Positions 7,501 to 14,552 of a DNA stretch of 64,000 nt are shown here, piece after piece. Both the position numbers and the translations under genes were made by a program. Origin of the DNA: JALZAI01 sp038212215 (GTDB lineage Bacteria; Actinomycetota; Actinomycetes; Mycobacteriales; Jatrophihabitantaceae); contig JBBQUT010000001.1 in assembly GCA_038212215.1 (NCBI GenBank), forward strand, positions 310,001-374,000, read 5' to 3'. The notes beneath the pieces were generated by a model, which did no database searches, was not told the DNA's origin, and was given only the letters and a program-made list of their open reading frames with translations. The first letter of the stretch is position 1. Each line of letters opens with the position of its first letter.

Positions 7501-9218
7501 CAGGCGTCAGGCCCGTCGCTGATCAGAGGCGTCGCCTGCTGAGCGGGAGTTTGCAGCACGGGGCTGCCCACCGGGCCGATCCTTACCTCCATCACGTCTT
7601 TGCCGGGCGGTGTTCTCGCGGGGCCGCGACCTCGGTGCCACACTGACCACTGCAAGACCTGACCCGATAACGTTGGTGAATCCTGGTACAGCGCGCTGAC
7701 GTCGTTGGCGTTCAGTTCGGCCCACTGGGTGCCTGAGTGAGCGGCGATCGGGATGCCGCCGTTGTTGCCTTGAACGTTACCGCCGTTGCCCCACAGTTCG
7801 ATGATGTGGTCGCTCTCGGTGGTCTTCCATGAGATTGAATTCGTGACGGTGCGGTCGTCAATCCAGTTTGGTGACCCGGCCGGCACGGTCGGTGTCTCGA
7901 ACCCACCGTTCGGGAGCGGACTCGGTGGCACACACTGGCTGGGCGGAACGATCGGGACCATCACCGCCCAGTGAAAGACCGTGCTGGTCACGGTTATCCC
8001 GCCGTTGTCTGTGATCGAAACCGTGACCCCCACGGTCCCTGCGACCGTCGGGGTCCCGCTGATGACTCCCGAGTTGCTGATGGTCAGGCCGACCGGGCCG
8101 TTCGTCCACGTGAAAGTGCACGGCGTGTTCGGGCAGGTACTGCACGGTACGTTCACTGCGTTCACGCAGGCAGTCAGGACGCTCAGATCGGGAATCTGCG
8201 TGTCGATGACGGTTTGCTGGTCGCGCGGCGGTGTGATTGTGGGAGGCAACACGACGGACCAGTTGAGGACGTCCGTCGCAGTCTGCGAACAGGCGTCGGT
8301 GAAGGTGAACGTGGCCGTCCCGATGGCTGGCGACGGCAGGGCCGCCGGTAAACGCCCGGATATCAGTCCGGACGGCGTCAAGTACAGTCCTGGCGGAAGC
8401 TGGCCTGCGGCTAATGCGAAGCTGCCGCCGACAACGGCCGGTTGCACAGCCAATTGAAGTGCTCTATTGCTGCCGACAGTCCACTTTCGTCCTGGCGGGA
8501 TCAGCGGAAGGTTCAGCGGGGTCGGGCTCGCAGTCGGGTCTGCTGAATCAGTGACGACCAACTGAGAGCCTGTGATGGCGGGATTCAGGCAGGGATTGGC
8601 GTCTTGGTTCAGCAGTGTCGCGGTGAGGTAGGTGCAGGTAGCGCCCGGGCAGGTTGCGTCCTGCCAGTTGACCGCCACGACCGCCCGCATGTAAGAAATG
8701 CCGGCGCCGGGTGAGAGTGTCCCGGTTGGAACTGTGCAGTTCGATCCACCGGTAAGTATGACGCAAGAACGCAGGTAGATGTTGATTCTGTACACGATGT
8801 TGTTGACGGTCGGATCATCCACTGCTTGCGATAGTGCCGCCGTAAGAGCTCCTGGAAGTGTCAAGGTCGGTGGCACCAGCCACGGATTGATAACGGCAGC
8901 GGGAGGGGCAGGGATAGCGGGCACCGGCGGAATGAGGTCGACATAGTCACCGGCCGCGAGGTCAGTTACCGGCAAGGCGCGGATGGTCTCGACCTGCGAG
9001 TCGGCGATTTGAATCGCAGCCTGGCGGGCGCGTTCGTGGTTCGTCGAAATGATCGCCTTGACAAAGAACGTGGTGAACGCGGCCATGATGATGCTGATGA
9101 TCGCGATCGCGACGATGGATTCGAGCAGAATGAATCCGCCGTCGTGCGCACGGTTCACGCGACGGACCAGCCACCGGCGGGCACGCACCGCGGTTCGAAA
9201 ACCGGGGACTCGGGTCAT
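4500..9218 (-). CDS. Giant PilV-like prepilin adhesin with Ig-like, LamG and FN3 domains
   Basis: A 1572-residue prepilin, about ten times the usual pilin length. Cleavage is expected after Gly28; mature FILLESIVAIAIISIIMAAF has Glu at position 5 (Glu33). Approximate domains: putative-Ig (He_PIG-like) segments at 246-419; a jelly-roll-like region with NGGFETPTVPAG at 429-619; five further Ig-like repeats at 623-1059, several with a CPN-x-x-C pair and ending in V(T)W/FAWNVV; two LamG/concanavalin-like domains at 1059-1269 and 1273-1476; and a fibronectin III domain at 1479-1572. Two Ig repeats are almost identical at DNA level. It is coupled to pilW by a 4-bp overlap and follows pilO by 9 bp. 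The layout suggests a pilus-borne adhesin displayed at or near the tip. The ligand is unknown. The domain calls come from reading motifs, not from a profile search. Confidence 0.82.
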   Translation of the reverse strand: MTRVPGFRTAVRARRWLVRRVNRAHDGGFILLESIVAIAIISIIMAAFTTFFVKAIISTNHERARQAAIQIADSQVETIRALPVTDLAAGDYVDLIPPVPAIPAPPAAVINPWLVPPTLTLPGALTAALSQAVDDPTVNNIVYRINIYLRSCVILTGGSNCTVPTGTLSPGAGISYMRAVVAVNWQDATCPGATCTYLTATLLNQDANPCLNPAITGSQLVVTDSADPTASPTPLNLPLIPPGRKWTVGSNRALQLAVQPAVVGGSFALAAGQLPPGLYLTPSGLISGRLPAALPSPAIGTATFTFTDACSQTATDVLNWSVVLPPTITPPRDQQTVIDTQIPDLSVLTACVNAVNVPCSTCPNTPCTFTWTNGPVGLTISNSGVISGTPTVAGTVGVTVSITDNGGITVTSTVFHWAVMVPIVPPSQCVPPSPLPNGGFETPTVPAGSPNWIDDRTVTNSISWKTTESDHIIELWGNGGNVQGNNGGIPIAAHSGTQWAELNANDVSALYQDSPTLSGQVLQWSVWHRGRGPARTPPGKDVMEVRIGPVGSPVLQTPAQQATPLISDGPDAWVLYTGVYKVPVGQLITRFQFGAVSTASGDKTIGNFIDDLSLSNNAACLTTPVLPQTSTINNLIPPLALIATRGSGNYQWADSATPTLPPGLSISSSGVITGTPTALGTYPVSLTLKDVDTLFEQTLSVTWTVVPEPTITTPGTQTTTVGAVVSFQINALCPNAPCKNYTLIGKPAGLSIDANSGLITGTPTAVGASAAVRVTVADTSGVLATTGTFAWNVVAAPTISTPGTQTSTLGVAITALQINSVCPNTTCTYTSSPLPTGLTITTAGLVSGIPTAPGATAVTVTVTDSAGVRATTGSFTWNVVAAAPTITAPANQVSTVNKAIVALQITANCPNGPCKNYTITSPPVLPAGLSINATTGLITGTPSAVANTTGIRVSATDNAGTATPTVTFAWNVVAAPTISTPGTQTSTLGVAITALQINSVCPNTTCTYTSSPLPTGLTITTAGLISGTPTTDGNTRGIRVTVTDNAGAAAISNGFTWTVTTPLAGRWTFDEASGTSAADTGGAHPATLAGSYGKTGTSVQGANALTTDGTNALATAGPGVVDTSNSFTVSAWVKLNNTSGFQIALSQDGNQVSGFYLGLRGDTGKFAFVRYPGDSTAGTAATASAIDPPVAHQWYQLTGVYDAAASTLTLYVNGIAQQSVPAPTGWNATGQFVVGRGLLPGLATWVNGAIDDVRAYGGALSADAAARLAQAGAWNLDENSGATANDSSLNNLNGTIAGGTTWTTGISGAALLLDGVSGVVTTATSPVIDTSQSFSVSAWANTATIAGNGTVASVDGTHVSGFWLQLNGSKWAFVRSASDSPGASQTSVQSVAAVAANQWYHLVGVYDSVGRTITLYVNGIRQGTPVAYTTGWKATGQFVIGRGESTNKPTDYFNGTVDSVQAFQFPVDQAGVDARVNLTPPAITAPTASAGSAAATVNWTAAANISGSPVTGYVVTPYLSGIAQTPRNYNTTATSQTLTGLTSGGSYSFTVIAVNVKGNSSDSDQSAAVTPS
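6148..6318. repeat. Internal near-identical repeat, copy A
   Basis: This lies within the giant prepilin gene. About 170 bp match 6685-6855 with only a few substitutions, at an offset of 537 bp (179 codons). It encodes the Ig-like segment containing STLGVAITALQINSVCPNTT. The near identity at synonymous positions points to a recent in-frame duplication or gene conversion. Confidence 0.85.
6685..6855. repeat. Internal near-identical repeat, copy B
   Basis: Partner of 6148-6318. The two copies are separated by one diverged Ig repeat, so the duplicated unit was probably a pair of Ig domains (about 179 residues), or one copy was converted by the other. Confidence 0.85.
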
Positions 9219-9227
9219 CGCGGCAGC

Positions 9228-9953
9228 TCAGGGTCCGAGCTTGCCGCGTAGCAGCTTCTTCAATTGTGCGATCTGCCCGGGCGTTTGAGGGGCCGAGAAG
9301 ACTGTCAGCTGGGTCGTGAAGCCTGCGCGCGAATCGATTGAGGCCCCAGCACCCGTTCCCGGTGAGATCTGGGTCGACGTCAGCAGCACACGCCGCGGTC
9401 CCGCCGTCCGAATATCGCTCAGGAAATCGATCTGACGAGCCAGTGTGCCGTCCGAGACAATGGTGACCTGCACCGAATAGAGGCTGCCCGCGGGATTGAC
9501 CGCAACGGGCGCAGCCGTGGCGCCGTCGGTCGACGTCGTCGTTGGAGTGGGCGCCACGCTACCGGTGTCGGTGGAAGTAGTCGGCGTGGTGGCCGCTGTC
9601 ACTGCGGTGACGCTTCCGACGGTGATGCTGCTCAGACTCACGCTGTTGGCTTTGGCTCGCGCGGACAGTTGCCGGGTGAAGGCGGGCAGGCCGCTGTCGT
9701 ACGGCAGCGCCAACAGCGCTGCCCTCAGCGAAGCGGTAAACGCGCGGATTTTGAGGCTCTTGGCCTGCAGCGTGCGCAACTTTGCCTGCAGCACGGTGTT
9801 CTGCTGCTCGGTAGCAGCCGCCTGCTTGTTGATGTCGGTTGCGGAGGCCAGTTTGGGGCTGATCAACATGTACCACGCCGCTGCGCCGATCAGCAGCGCT
9901 ACGGCGGCGCCGCCGGCGATCCAGGTTCGCTTGTCCTCCAGGCGTGACATCAC
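9228..9953 (-). CDS. pilO: PilO-like type IV pilus alignment protein
   Basis: A 241-residue inner-membrane protein with one transmembrane helix (IAGGAAVALLIGAAAWYMLI, about 13-32), a coiled-coil stretch (KQAAATEQQNTVLQAKLRTLQAK) and a ferredoxin-like C-terminal fold interrupted by a Thr/Pro/Ala-rich insert at about 120-150. PilO pairs with PilN and aligns the assembly platform. The start ATG overlaps the pilN stop by 4 bp, and the giant prepilin gene follows 9 bp downstream. Sequence similarity is weak, as usual for PilO. The call rests on topology, coiled coil and the pilM-pilN-pilO order. Confidence 0.85.
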   Translation of the reverse strand: MMSRLEDKRTWIAGGAAVALLIGAAAWYMLISPKLASATDINKQAAATEQQNTVLQAKLRTLQAKSLKIRAFTASLRAALLALPYDSGLPAFTRQLSARAKANSVSLSSITVGSVTAVTAATTPTTSTDTGSVAPTPTTTSTDGATAAPVAVNPAGSLYSVQVTIVSDGTLARQIDFLSDIRTAGPRRVLLTSTQISPGTGAGASIDSRAGFTTQLTVFSAPQTPGQIAQLKKLLRGKLGP

Positions 9954-10645
9954 TTGCCTCCCGCGTGGCCGACGTCATAGCGGTGGCTGTAGAGCTGGTC
10001 GGTGAGCGCAAACGTGACGCTATAGGTCGCTACTCCGGAGCTGAGCAGATTCGAACTGGGCAGGACGTTGATGAATCCGCGAGTCGCGACCAACCTATCG
10101 ACAAAGGCCGGCAGGTCGTCGAGGCTGCGGCCGGATCCGCTGATGGTGACGGTGCCGATCTGGGAGCGTCCGGAGGTATCCAGACCACCGGTAGTGCCTG
10201 TTCCTCCGGCAGCAGTCGGTGTGAGCGTAAGCGTAAGGCTTCCGATGGACATGGACGCCGGCAGTGCCGTGCGGATCGCCGTGATCTGATGCGCGAGATC
10301 GACGTCGTTCACCATGACACTTGCGATCTGGCCTCGCGTGGCGGCCAGGGTGGTCTCGATCTGCGTCACGCCGGCGTACTTCGCGCTGGCGCGAGTAAGC
10401 GCACTCGTCTGGAGAGCGGCGGTTGCAGCGCTGTCGGACTCGGTGCCGGTCTGCAGCACGGCGTAGGCATATCCGGCGCCGCACAGGAGCACGACGAGCG
10501 CGAGCAGCACCGCGATCCAGCGGCGAAGTACACCGAGCGCCCGGCTGTTGACGAGTTCGCGTGGTGTCAGGTCGGCGACGATGCTCCAGCCGGGCATGGT
10601 GCCGAGCTGACCAGATGTGTCCTTGCGGACGATGACTGCGGTCAT
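9950..10645 (-). CDS. pilN: PilN-like type IV pilus alignment protein
   Basis: A 231-residue protein. A cytoplasmic N-terminus of about 40 residues (MTAVIVRKD..., including the PilM-binding type sequence DLTPREL at about 27-33) precedes one membrane helix at about 43-65. A periplasmic-type region follows with the segment QIETTLAATRGQIASVMVND and a PilN-like domain. It overlaps pilM upstream and pilO downstream by 4 bp each, so the three subunits are probably made in fixed ratio. The N-terminal tail of PilN is known to bind PilM in other bacteria. Confidence 0.88.
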   Translation of the reverse strand: MTAVIVRKDTSGQLGTMPGWSIVADLTPRELVNSRALGVLRRWIAVLLALVVLLCGAGYAYAVLQTGTESDSAATAALQTSALTRASAKYAGVTQIETTLAATRGQIASVMVNDVDLAHQITAIRTALPASMSIGSLTLTLTPTAAGGTGTTGGLDTSGRSQIGTVTISGSGRSLDDLPAFVDRLVATRGFINVLPSSNLLSSGVATYSVTFALTDQLYSHRYDVGHAGGK

Positions 10646-11736
10646 GCTGCCAATCCCATCGCGAGACCGATCGACACCGCGCCGTGCCTGTCGATTGCAT
10701 CGTCAGGAAGCGAATGCTTGGACGCATACCCGTTACGCACGTGCCGCATCGGATCGACGGCGTGCGCGGTAAGGCCGATCTGGTTCTCGAACGCGACGCT
10801 GATGCCAAGGAGGGCTGAGCCGCCGCCGGTGAGGCACATCCGGTCGATGACGGCACCACTGTTTGTCGAGCGGAAGTACTGCACGGAGGTCCGGATCTCG
10901 GCGACGAGTGGCCGCATCGCGTCGGTCAGCATCCGCGTCATGTCCTTGTCGTCACCAATGAGGCCGACGTCGCACTTCGCCCGTTCGGCCTCGACCATCG
11001 ACGTCCCCATGCGATCGGAAAGCTGCCTGGTGAGTTCTTCGCCGCCGCGAGCCAGCGTGCGGACGAGCTTGGGCACGCCGTGATCGTGAATGACAATCGT
11101 CGTCAAATGCGCGCCGAGATCGACGATCGCCTCCACGGCAGCGTGATCGTCACCGACGGACCGCAACAAGCCGAAGGCGGCCAGGTCGACCCGCGCAACC
11201 TTGAGCCCCGCTTTCTCGACAGCGGTGACGGCGGCGAGCAAAGGTTCACGCGGCGTCGCAAGAAGCAGCCCTCGCACGAGGTTCGAGTCGGGGTCGACGG
11301 CACTGAGCTGGCAGTAGTCCAGCACGACCTGGTCGATGGGCAGTGCGACGATCTCGCGCGCCTGGAAGGGAAGCGCCTTCGCGCGAAGCTGGGGGCTGAG
11401 GTCAGGAACCTCCATGTCGCGCACCAACACCTGCTGGTTGGCGATACCCAGAATGACGCGCCGGCAGGCGAACTTGTTCTCCGCCCAGAGTTGCTTGAGT
11501 GCAGCAGTCAACGCGGCTGGCTCGAGGATGACACCATTCACAACCACACCGGGGGGGAGTGCGATGTGGCCAATGCCGTGCATCGTCACCGAGGGGCGCC
11601 CGTCGGTGATCTTAGGAGCGAGGACCGCGGCGCGGATCGCGGTCGCGCCGATGTCGAGCCCGATCGTGTGCCCGTCGCGATTGAGGGCGCTGGCTCCCTT
11701 GGAGCCCCCCTTGTGCCGCGGCATCACTAGTTTCAC
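10642..11736 (-). CDS. pilM: PilM, actin-like type IV pilus assembly ATPase
   Basis: A 364-residue cytoplasmic actin-fold protein. It has the phosphate-1 motif GLDIGATAIRAAVL at about residue 25, LPPGVVVNGVILEPAAL, the PilM segment LPFQAREIVALPIDQVVLDY, and the adenosine-binding motif CLTGGGSALLGI near the C-terminus. It binds the N-terminal tail of PilN and links the platform to the motor side. The start is ATG 11736; pilD ends 10 bp upstream. An alternative start a few codons later (MPRHKGG) is possible. Confidence 0.93.
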   Translation of the reverse strand: MKLVMPRHKGGSKGASALNRDGHTIGLDIGATAIRAAVLAPKITDGRPSVTMHGIGHIALPPGVVVNGVILEPAALTAALKQLWAENKFACRRVILGIANQQVLVRDMEVPDLSPQLRAKALPFQAREIVALPIDQVVLDYCQLSAVDPDSNLVRGLLLATPREPLLAAVTAVEKAGLKVARVDLAAFGLLRSVGDDHAAVEAIVDLGAHLTTIVIHDHGVPKLVRTLARGGEELTRQLSDRMGTSMVEAERAKCDVGLIGDDKDMTRMLTDAMRPLVAEIRTSVQYFRSTNSGAVIDRMCLTGGGSALLGISVAFENQIGLTAHAVDPMRHVRNGYASKHSLPDDAIDRHGAVSIGLAMGLAA

Positions 11737-11746
11737 GGTCTGCTTC

Positions 11747-12538
11747 TCATGCTCGCTGGATCAGGTGGGAGTAGGCGTCGGCCACGGGTGCACTGGCAAA
11801 GATCGCGAGCAGCGCCCCGGCGACCATTGCCGGTCCGAACGGAATCGCGGTCTTGCGACCCGCGTGCCGCGCGAGCACGAGTGCGACTGCAACAAGTGCG
11901 CCGATGAGGAAAGCAGCAAAGCTGCCAATGACGAGCGCGGGGTACGAGAGGAAGCCGAGCGCTCCGCCGATGACGCCGGCCAACTTCACGTCGCCCAGAC
12001 CCATTCCGGCCGGGTGAATGACGACGAGAGCGAGGTAGAACGCGAAGAGCGCAGCCGCGCCGATCGCCGCGCGCAGCAACAGTTCGAGACTGCCGTCGAG
12101 GACTGACGCGAGGGCCAGCAGGATCGCCAAGACTGCGTAGGACGGGTAGACGATCGCGTTCGGCAGCCGGTACACGTCGAGGTCTATCGCGGTGAGCGCG
12201 ATGCCGACGGCGGCGAAGAAGAGATAGGCGGGCAGCGCTTGCAGCAGGCCTAGGTGCGCGAGCTGAACGGAGATCGCCACGAATAGCAGCGCCGTCCCAA
12301 GTTCGACGAGCGGGTACCGCACGCCGATCGGTGTCCGGCAATCGGCACACCGACCACGCAGCATTAACCAGCCGAGCAAGGGAACGTTGTGCCGCGCCCG
12401 GATCGGCGCGGCGCATTCTGGGCAGTGCGATCCGGGCCGGACAAGCGATTCACCGCGCGGCACGCGGTAGATCACGACGTTGAGAAAGGAGCCGACAGCC
12501 AGACCAAGGATAGCGACAGGAACCAGCAATATTGGCAT
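11747..12538 (-). CDS. pilD: Prepilin peptidase / N-methyltransferase
   Basis: A 263-residue polytopic membrane aspartic protease that cleaves prepilin leaders and N-methylates the new terminus. The N-terminal half has the zinc-type tetracysteine set CPEC...CADC within the methyltransferase domain. Both catalytic aspartates are present, in AIDLDVYRLPN and GLGDVKLAG (GxGD motif). The start ATG 12538 has a strong GAGGAGG Shine-Dalgarno. It serves six prepilin genes in this cluster: three pilA and three minor pilins. Confidence 0.95.
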   Translation of the reverse strand: MPILLVPVAILGLAVGSFLNVVIYRVPRGESLVRPGSHCPECAAPIRARHNVPLLGWLMLRGRCADCRTPIGVRYPLVELGTALLFVAISVQLAHLGLLQALPAYLFFAAVGIALTAIDLDVYRLPNAIVYPSYAVLAILLALASVLDGSLELLLRAAIGAAALFAFYLALVVIHPAGMGLGDVKLAGVIGGALGFLSYPALVIGSFAAFLIGALVAVALVLARHAGRKTAIPFGPAMVAGALLAIFASAPVADAYSHLIQRA

Positions 12539-12656
12539 GTGCTACCTCCTCAAAATGCCAATCAGGATTTCGACTCTATTTATCAAGACTACAATTACAG
12601 CGTCTCTGCTCGTTGGAGCGAGTGCTGCCCGGCAACTACATGACGCCTAGTGGCAA
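12539..12656. other. Short A+T-richer spacer between pilA1 and pilD
   Basis: A 118-bp gap that is visibly richer in A and T than its surroundings, especially 12556-12600. It contains the pilD ribosome-binding site at its left end. I see no clear hairpin terminator, so pilA1 to pilD readthrough is possible. Confidence 0.5.
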
Positions 12657-13139
12657 TTACGCGCAGGTCGTCGTGACGACGGTCGGAAGTGTCGCCTCGG
12701 TTTTTACGGCCCCACCCGTTCCACTCGCGTAGCAGTAGTACTTGTTCGTGGTACCTGATGAGCTGATTGAGTACAGGACATACGATGTGGCCTTCGTCGC
12801 TGCGACCGGGAAGTAAGTGAGCGTTGTATCAGCACCCTTGGTGGCGATCTGGGTAGTACATCCGGGCAGCGTGGCAGGAGAGGTGGGCAATGCGCCCCCG
12901 GTTGTAGTTCCATCTGGGTAGGTGCCGAGGTCTGTAGAACATTGCTCGAGGGTGCTGATGGCGTTGCGCAGGTCGGACTGCGCGGACTTGTCGTTTGCAC
13001 CCTTGCGGTAGTTCAGGTATAGCGGGATGGCGATTGCGATCAGGATGCCGATGATGACGACGACCACGAGCAGTTCGATCAGGGTGAAGCCCTTCTCACC
13101 GTTGTCGCGCTTCTCGCGAAGTTTCGCCAGGTTCAACAT
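12657..13139 (-). CDS. pilA: Type IVa major pilin, copy 1
   Basis: A 160-residue prepilin. The leader ends ...NGEKG at residue 17. The mature N-terminus FTLIELLVVVVIIGILIAIAIPLYL has Glu at position 5 and Pro at 22, followed by NYRKGANDKSAQSDLRNAIST. A C-terminal Cys pair could close a D-loop. I chose ATG 13139 because it matches the starts of the other two pilA copies, has GGAGGC just upstream and gives a normal leader length; a longer reading frame to 13298 runs through the untranslated leader. It is preceded by a structured leader shared with the other pilA genes. Its C-terminal half differs from copy 3, so the copies may give antigenically different pili. Confidence 0.95.
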   Translation of the reverse strand: MLNLAKLREKRDNGEKGFTLIELLVVVVIIGILIAIAIPLYLNYRKGANDKSAQSDLRNAISTLEQCSTDLGTYPDGTTTGGALPTSPATLPGCTTQIATKGADTTLTYFPVAATKATSYVLYSISSSGTTNKYYCYASGTGGAVKTEATLPTVVTTTCA

Positions 13140-13141
13140 GG

Positions 13142-13156
13142 GAGCCTCCAAGGCTC
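13142..13156 (-). promoter_or_regulatory. pilA1 hairpin overlapping the Shine-Dalgarno
   Basis: On the minus strand GAGCC and GGCTC form a 5-bp stem with the loop TTGGA. The GGAGG Shine-Dalgarno lies in the loop and 3' arm, 3 nt before the ATG. The same stem is present before pilA2 and pilA3. Confidence 0.6.
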
Positions 13157-13177
13157 TAGCGGGACTCGGCGCTGAGG

Positions 13178-13211
13178 TGCCGATCATTTCCCTCAACTGG
13201 CAACATCGGCA
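13178..13211 (-). promoter_or_regulatory. pilA1 conserved leader hairpin
   Basis: Perfect 7-bp arms TGCCGAT and ATCGGCA enclose a 20-nt loop that contains GAGGGAAA. The hairpin ends 38 nt before the start codon. The same structure sits at 14482-14515 before pilA3, and a variant with changed but still pairing bases sits at 13903-13940 before pilA2. Confidence 0.65.
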
Positions 13212-13249
13212 TCGATGACGCCTGCTTGATTCTTTCGGAGCGATTCCTC

Positions 13250-13267
13250 GGTCACGATTGGGTAACG
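13250..13267 (-). promoter_or_regulatory. Upstream motif shared by pilA1 and pilA3
   Basis: The minus-strand motif CGTTACCCAATCGTGACC differs at one position from 14553-14570. In both genes the motif begins 111 nt upstream of the start codon. It is a promoter or activator-site candidate. pilA2 lacks it. Confidence 0.55.
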
Positions 13268-13293
13268 GCATCGGCCTCGGACAGCAAGAACCG

Positions 13294-13325
13294 CCCACGT
13301 CACGCCGAAAGGCGCGCTACGTGGG
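13294..13325. terminator. Stable hairpin between pilA2 and pilA1
   Basis: CCCACGT pairs with ACGTGGG, and an inner CNCGCC/GGCGNG stem closes a GAAA tetraloop on the plus strand (TTTC on the minus strand). It lies about 95 nt past the pilA2 stop. There is no T tract, so it may be a terminator, an attenuator or an RNA-processing site that uncouples the pilin copies. Confidence 0.4.
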
Positions 13326-13418
13326 TGGCGCTAGTTGGGATAGTGCAGCGGTCGGCGGAAATGATCTTCGCAGAAGCGCCAATTGGGCACGCCGCGCACA
13401 CATATAGAGCGCGACCAC

Positions 13419-13866
13419 CTAGCAACTGGTGTTATTTGCCGCGACAGTCTTGACGGGCCCACCCCTGGCGCTGTTGTAGCAGTAGAACTTCGGCGCACCG
13501 CTTGAATTCGAAGTCTGGAGTATGTAGGAAATCACGAGGCCCGTAGCTGGCGGTGTGAAGAGGTCGACCGTGGTTGTTTGTTCTTAGCTTGAGAACAGCG
13601 GTGGCGGAAGTCCCGCAGCCGGTCAACGTGCCGCTCGTGCCAAGCGTGACCGCCGGATACACGGACGGAGAAGAATCAGCGAAGCACTGTTCCATCGTGC
13701 TGATGGCGTTGCGGAGGTCGGACTGCGCGGACTTGTTGTTTGCACCCTTGCGGTAGTTCAGGTATAGCGGGATGGCGATTGCGATCAGGATGCCGATGAT
13801 GACGACGACCACGAGCAGCTCGATCAGGGCGAAACCGTTCTCGCGAAGCTTTGCCAAGTTCAACAT
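13419..13866 (-). pseudogene. pilA: Type IVa pilin copy 2, frameshifted in its C-terminal half
   Basis: It starts at ATG 13866, with the leader ending MLNLAKLRENG and the mature N-terminus FALIELLVVVV (Glu5 kept). It matches copy 3 through STMEQCFADSSPSVYPAV and then shifts frame near 13575-13590 (AGAACAAACAACC on the minus strand). In the other frame the sequence continues as a clean pilin C-terminus (TTVDLFTP..., SYILQTSNSSGAPKFYCYN, GGPVKTVAANNTSC) to a TAG at 13419. The original frame instead runs out of frame to 13432. One extra base, or two missing ones, explains it. Its leader also lacks the upstream motif found at the other copies. It may be a decayed copy, a silent donor for pilin variation, or a sequencing error. 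Confidence 0.8.
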
Positions 13867-13868
13867 AG

Positions 13869-13884
13869 GAGCCTCCAAAGGCTC
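13869..13884 (-). promoter_or_regulatory. pilA2 hairpin overlapping the Shine-Dalgarno
   Basis: The same GAGCC/GGCTC stem as in copies 1 and 3, with the loop TTTGGA. The base just before the ATG differs (TCCT in place of TCCC). Confidence 0.55.
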
Positions 13885-13902
13885 TAGCGCGACGCGGCGG
13901 GC

Positions 13903-13940
13903 GCGGTGCCGACCGTTCCTCTCACCGGTCCAGACACCGC
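13903..13940 (-). promoter_or_regulatory. pilA2 variant of the conserved leader hairpin
   Basis: GCGGTG pairs with CACCGC and GACC pairs with GGTC. The arm bases differ from copies 1 and 3 but still pair, and the loop keeps GGTGAGAGGAA. Retained pairing despite changed bases is evidence for a selected RNA structure. Confidence 0.55.
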
Positions 13941-13968
13941 GACTACGTGTAGTTCGATGCCGCGCGGG

Positions 13969-14442
13969 CTAGCAGCCGGTGGTCTTCGTTGCAACGGTCT
14001 GGACGGGTCCACCCTTGGCGCTGTTGTAACAGTAATACTTCGGCGAGCCGCTTAGGTTGGATGTCTGGAGTATGTAGGAAGGCGGCGAAGCTGTCGGCGT
14101 GAAGAGGTCGACCGTGGTGTCTCCGCTCAGGGTGAGTTTGGTGGTGCCGGTTCCGCATGTGGCGGCCATCCCCCCGCCCGGCGATGCCGCCGTGGTGCCT
14201 GTTGCTACTGTGGGATACACGCTCGGAGAAGAATCGTTAAAGCACTGTTCCATCGTGCTGATCGCGTTGCGCAGGTCCGACTGGGCGGACTTGTCGTTCG
14301 CGCCCTTCCGGTAGTTCAGGTAGAGCGGGATGGCGATGGCGATCAGGATGCCGATGATCACGACGACCACCAGCAGTTCGATCAGGGTGAAGCCCTTCTC
14401 ACCGTTTTCGCGCTTCGCGCGAAGGTTTGCCAGGTTCAACAT
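13969..14442 (-). CDS. pilA: Type IVa major pilin, copy 3
   Basis: A 157-residue prepilin and the first pilA copy after pilC in the direction of transcription. The leader ends at Gly17 (NGEKG); the mature N-terminus FTLIELLVVVVIIGILIAIAIPLYL is identical to copy 1 over the helix. The globular part has Cys pairs around ATCGTG and YYCYN...TTGC, which fit a C-terminal disulfide loop. ATG 14442 follows GGAGGC. The N-terminal DNA of the three copies is much more alike than the C-terminal DNA, as expected from duplication followed by diversification of the exposed part. Confidence 0.95.
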   Translation of the reverse strand: MLNLANLRAKRENGEKGFTLIELLVVVVIIGILIAIAIPLYLNYRKGANDKSAQSDLRNAISTMEQCFNDSSPSVYPTVATGTTAASPGGGMAATCGTGTTKLTLSGDTTVDLFTPTASPPSYILQTSNLSGSPKYYCYNSAKGGPVQTVATKTTGC

Positions 14443-14444
14443 GG

Positions 14445-14460
14445 GAGCCTCCAGAGGCTC
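14445..14460 (-). promoter_or_regulatory. pilA3 hairpin overlapping the Shine-Dalgarno
   Basis: GAGCC pairs with GGCTC around the loop TCTGGA. The Shine-Dalgarno GGAGG overlaps the loop and 3' arm. Confidence 0.6.
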
Positions 14461-14481
14461 TAGCGGGACTCGGCGGGGACG

Positions 14482-14515
14482 TGCCGATCGTTTCCCTCAC
14501 CAACCCGAATCGGCA
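14482..14515 (-). promoter_or_regulatory. pilA3 conserved leader hairpin
   Basis: Perfect arms TGCCGAT and ATCGGCA enclose a 20-nt loop containing GGTGAGGGAAA. The length matches the pilA1 hairpin, and its distance to the start codon differs by one nucleotide. Confidence 0.65.
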
Positions 14516-14552
14516 TCCACGTCGTGCGCTTAAGGCGTCTGCCCGGTAACGT

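Noticed and set aside
12657..13298. Longer reading of pilA1 starting at 13298
   Set aside because: The extra codons lie in the leader shared with the other pilA genes. ATG 13139 matches the other copies and has the ribosome-binding site.
13419..13866. Programmed ribosomal frameshift in pilA2
   Set aside because: There is no classic slippery heptamer with a following structure, and copies 1 and 3 are uninterrupted. A simple indel is the simpler explanation.
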